A stretch of 7,835 nt of DNA from Chloroflexota bacterium (GTDB lineage: Bacteria > Chloroflexota > Dehalococcoidia > Dehalococcoidales > JAHJRU01), in assembly GCA_018830745.1 (NCBI GenBank), contig JAHJRU010000123.1:1-7835 (forward strand), written 5' to 3'. The stretch's first letter is position 1; each line of letters starts with the position of its first letter. Below are positions 7,316 to 7,835 of this stretch, one piece after another. The translations under genes and the position numbers were made by a program. The notes beneath the pieces are model-generated. The model saw nothing but the letters and a program-made list of their open reading frames with translations. It was not told the origin of the DNA and did not search any database.

Positions 7316-7835
7316 TCAGCCGTCCTGCTCCGCTTTTAGCTTGTGGGCAATGTCTTTCTCCAGACGCGCTTTGTCCACTTTATTCCCCGCCGGCACCAGC
7401 GGCAATTCAGACATTATTTCCAGTCGCTCCGGTATTTTATAGGTGGCTACCTTCTGAGATTTGAGAAAGTCAGCCACTTCCTCCAGTCCGAATGTCTGCC
7501 CCTCTTTGGGCACAACATAGGCGCACTGCCTTTCACCCATTTCTGCGTCAGGCATGCCGACTATGGCTAAGTCCTTAATCTTCGGATGCTGCATCAGGAT
7601 TCCCTCAATCTCAAAGGGATAGATGTTCTGACCGCCCCGGATAATGACATCACGCTTGCGACCCAGCAGGGTGACGTAGCCCTCCGCGTCTATCTTACCC
7701 GCATCGCCGGTGCAGAACCAGCCGTCCTGCCACAATTGCCTGGTCAATTCTTCATTGCCGTAGTAGCCGCTAACCGTATTGGCACCGGAAACGCAAACCT
7801 CACCTACTTCTCCTGTCGGGACAATATTGCCTACA
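7316..7835 (-). CDS. AMP-forming acyl-CoA synthetase/ligase (ANL superfamily), C-terminal part, truncated by window edge
   Basis: The frame stays open to the right edge; the 172 visible residues are the C-terminal third of an ANL enzyme (usual length 500-550). These enzymes adenylate a carboxylic acid with ATP and transfer it to CoA. Visible motifs, counted from the first complete codon at the edge: GEVCVSGANTVSGYYG (11-26), GWFCTGD (38-44) with the ribose-binding Asp, the hinge motif GRKRD (58-62), GGQNIYPFEIE (67-77) and the C-terminal lysine motif LPLVPAGNKVDK (144-155). The last motif has Asn between Gly and Lys where GKxxK is usual. The in-frame TTG at 7745-7747 is not the start, because conserved sequence continues upstream of it. 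Residues that select the acid lie outside the window, so substrate class (aryl or fatty acyl) cannot be told. It is the first visible gene of a leftward group with the UbiD and flavoprotein genes. Confidence 0.92.
   Translation of the reverse strand, partial: VGNIVPTGEVGEVCVSGANTVSGYYGNEELTRQLWQDGWFCTGDAGKIDAEGYVTLLGRKRDVIIRGGQNIYPFEIEGILMQHPKIKDLAIVGMPDAEMGERQCAYVVPKEGQTFGLEEVADFLKSQKVATYKIPERLEIMSELPLVPAGNKVDKARLEKDIAHKLKAEQDG

Noticed and set aside
7316..7747. Treating the TTG at 7745-7747 as the start of the ligase fragment
   Set aside because: The frame continues to the window edge with the conserved GEVCVSGANTVSGYYG segment, so the gene is merely cut by the edge.
1..7835. tRNA, rRNA, CRISPR arrays, insertion sequences or phage genes
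   Set aside because: No repeat array, transposase-like frame or structured RNA signature was seen; almost all of the window is occupied by metabolic genes.

Overview
This is a dense stretch of bacterial metabolic genes with six coding regions, two of them cut by the window edges, and very little intergenic DNA. By eye the composition is moderately GC-rich, and the genes have strong GGAGG-type ribosome sites. Three UbiD-family decarboxylase paralogues, a ThDP enzyme, a phytoene-desaturase-like flavoprotein and an acyl-CoA ligase suggest an anaerobe that handles aromatic or otherwise unsaturated carboxylic acids. Dehalococcoidia-type Chloroflexota or Desulfobacterota would fit, but this is an inference from gene content; no phylogenetic marker is present.

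Layout, left to right. 1-1045 (+): C-terminal three quarters of a UbiD-like decarboxylase whose start lies upstream of the window. 1046-2485 (-): a complete second UbiD-like decarboxylase, tail to tail with the first and with no base between the two stop codons. 2486-2673: a 188-base divergent intergenic region with plausible back-to-back promoters. 2674-4401 (+): a ThDP-dependent enzyme of the acetolactate synthase/benzoylformate decarboxylase superfamily. Its stop codon overlaps that of the next, convergent gene inside a TTAA palindrome that forms part of a small inverted repeat. Then follows a leftward run of three genes: the C-terminal part of an AMP-forming acyl-CoA ligase (7316-7835, start outside the window), a third and more divergent UbiD-like decarboxylase (5786-7210), and an FAD-dependent oxidoreductase (4398-5762). 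The last two are only 23 bases apart and are probably co-transcribed.

How the genes may work together (inference): the ligase could activate a carboxylic acid as a CoA thioester, the UbiD enzymes could carry out reversible decarboxylation with prenylated FMN, the ThDP enzyme could cleave a 2-oxo acid or acyloin-type intermediate, and the flavoprotein could introduce or remove a double bond. No substrate can be assigned from sequence. No UbiX-type prenyltransferase, regulator, transporter, RNA gene, mobile element or CRISPR array is visible. The UbiD cofactor must therefore be made by genes elsewhere. I see no clear evidence of a wholly new system; the most notable points are the clustering of three distinct UbiD paralogues and an unusual metal-ligand substitution in the first one.
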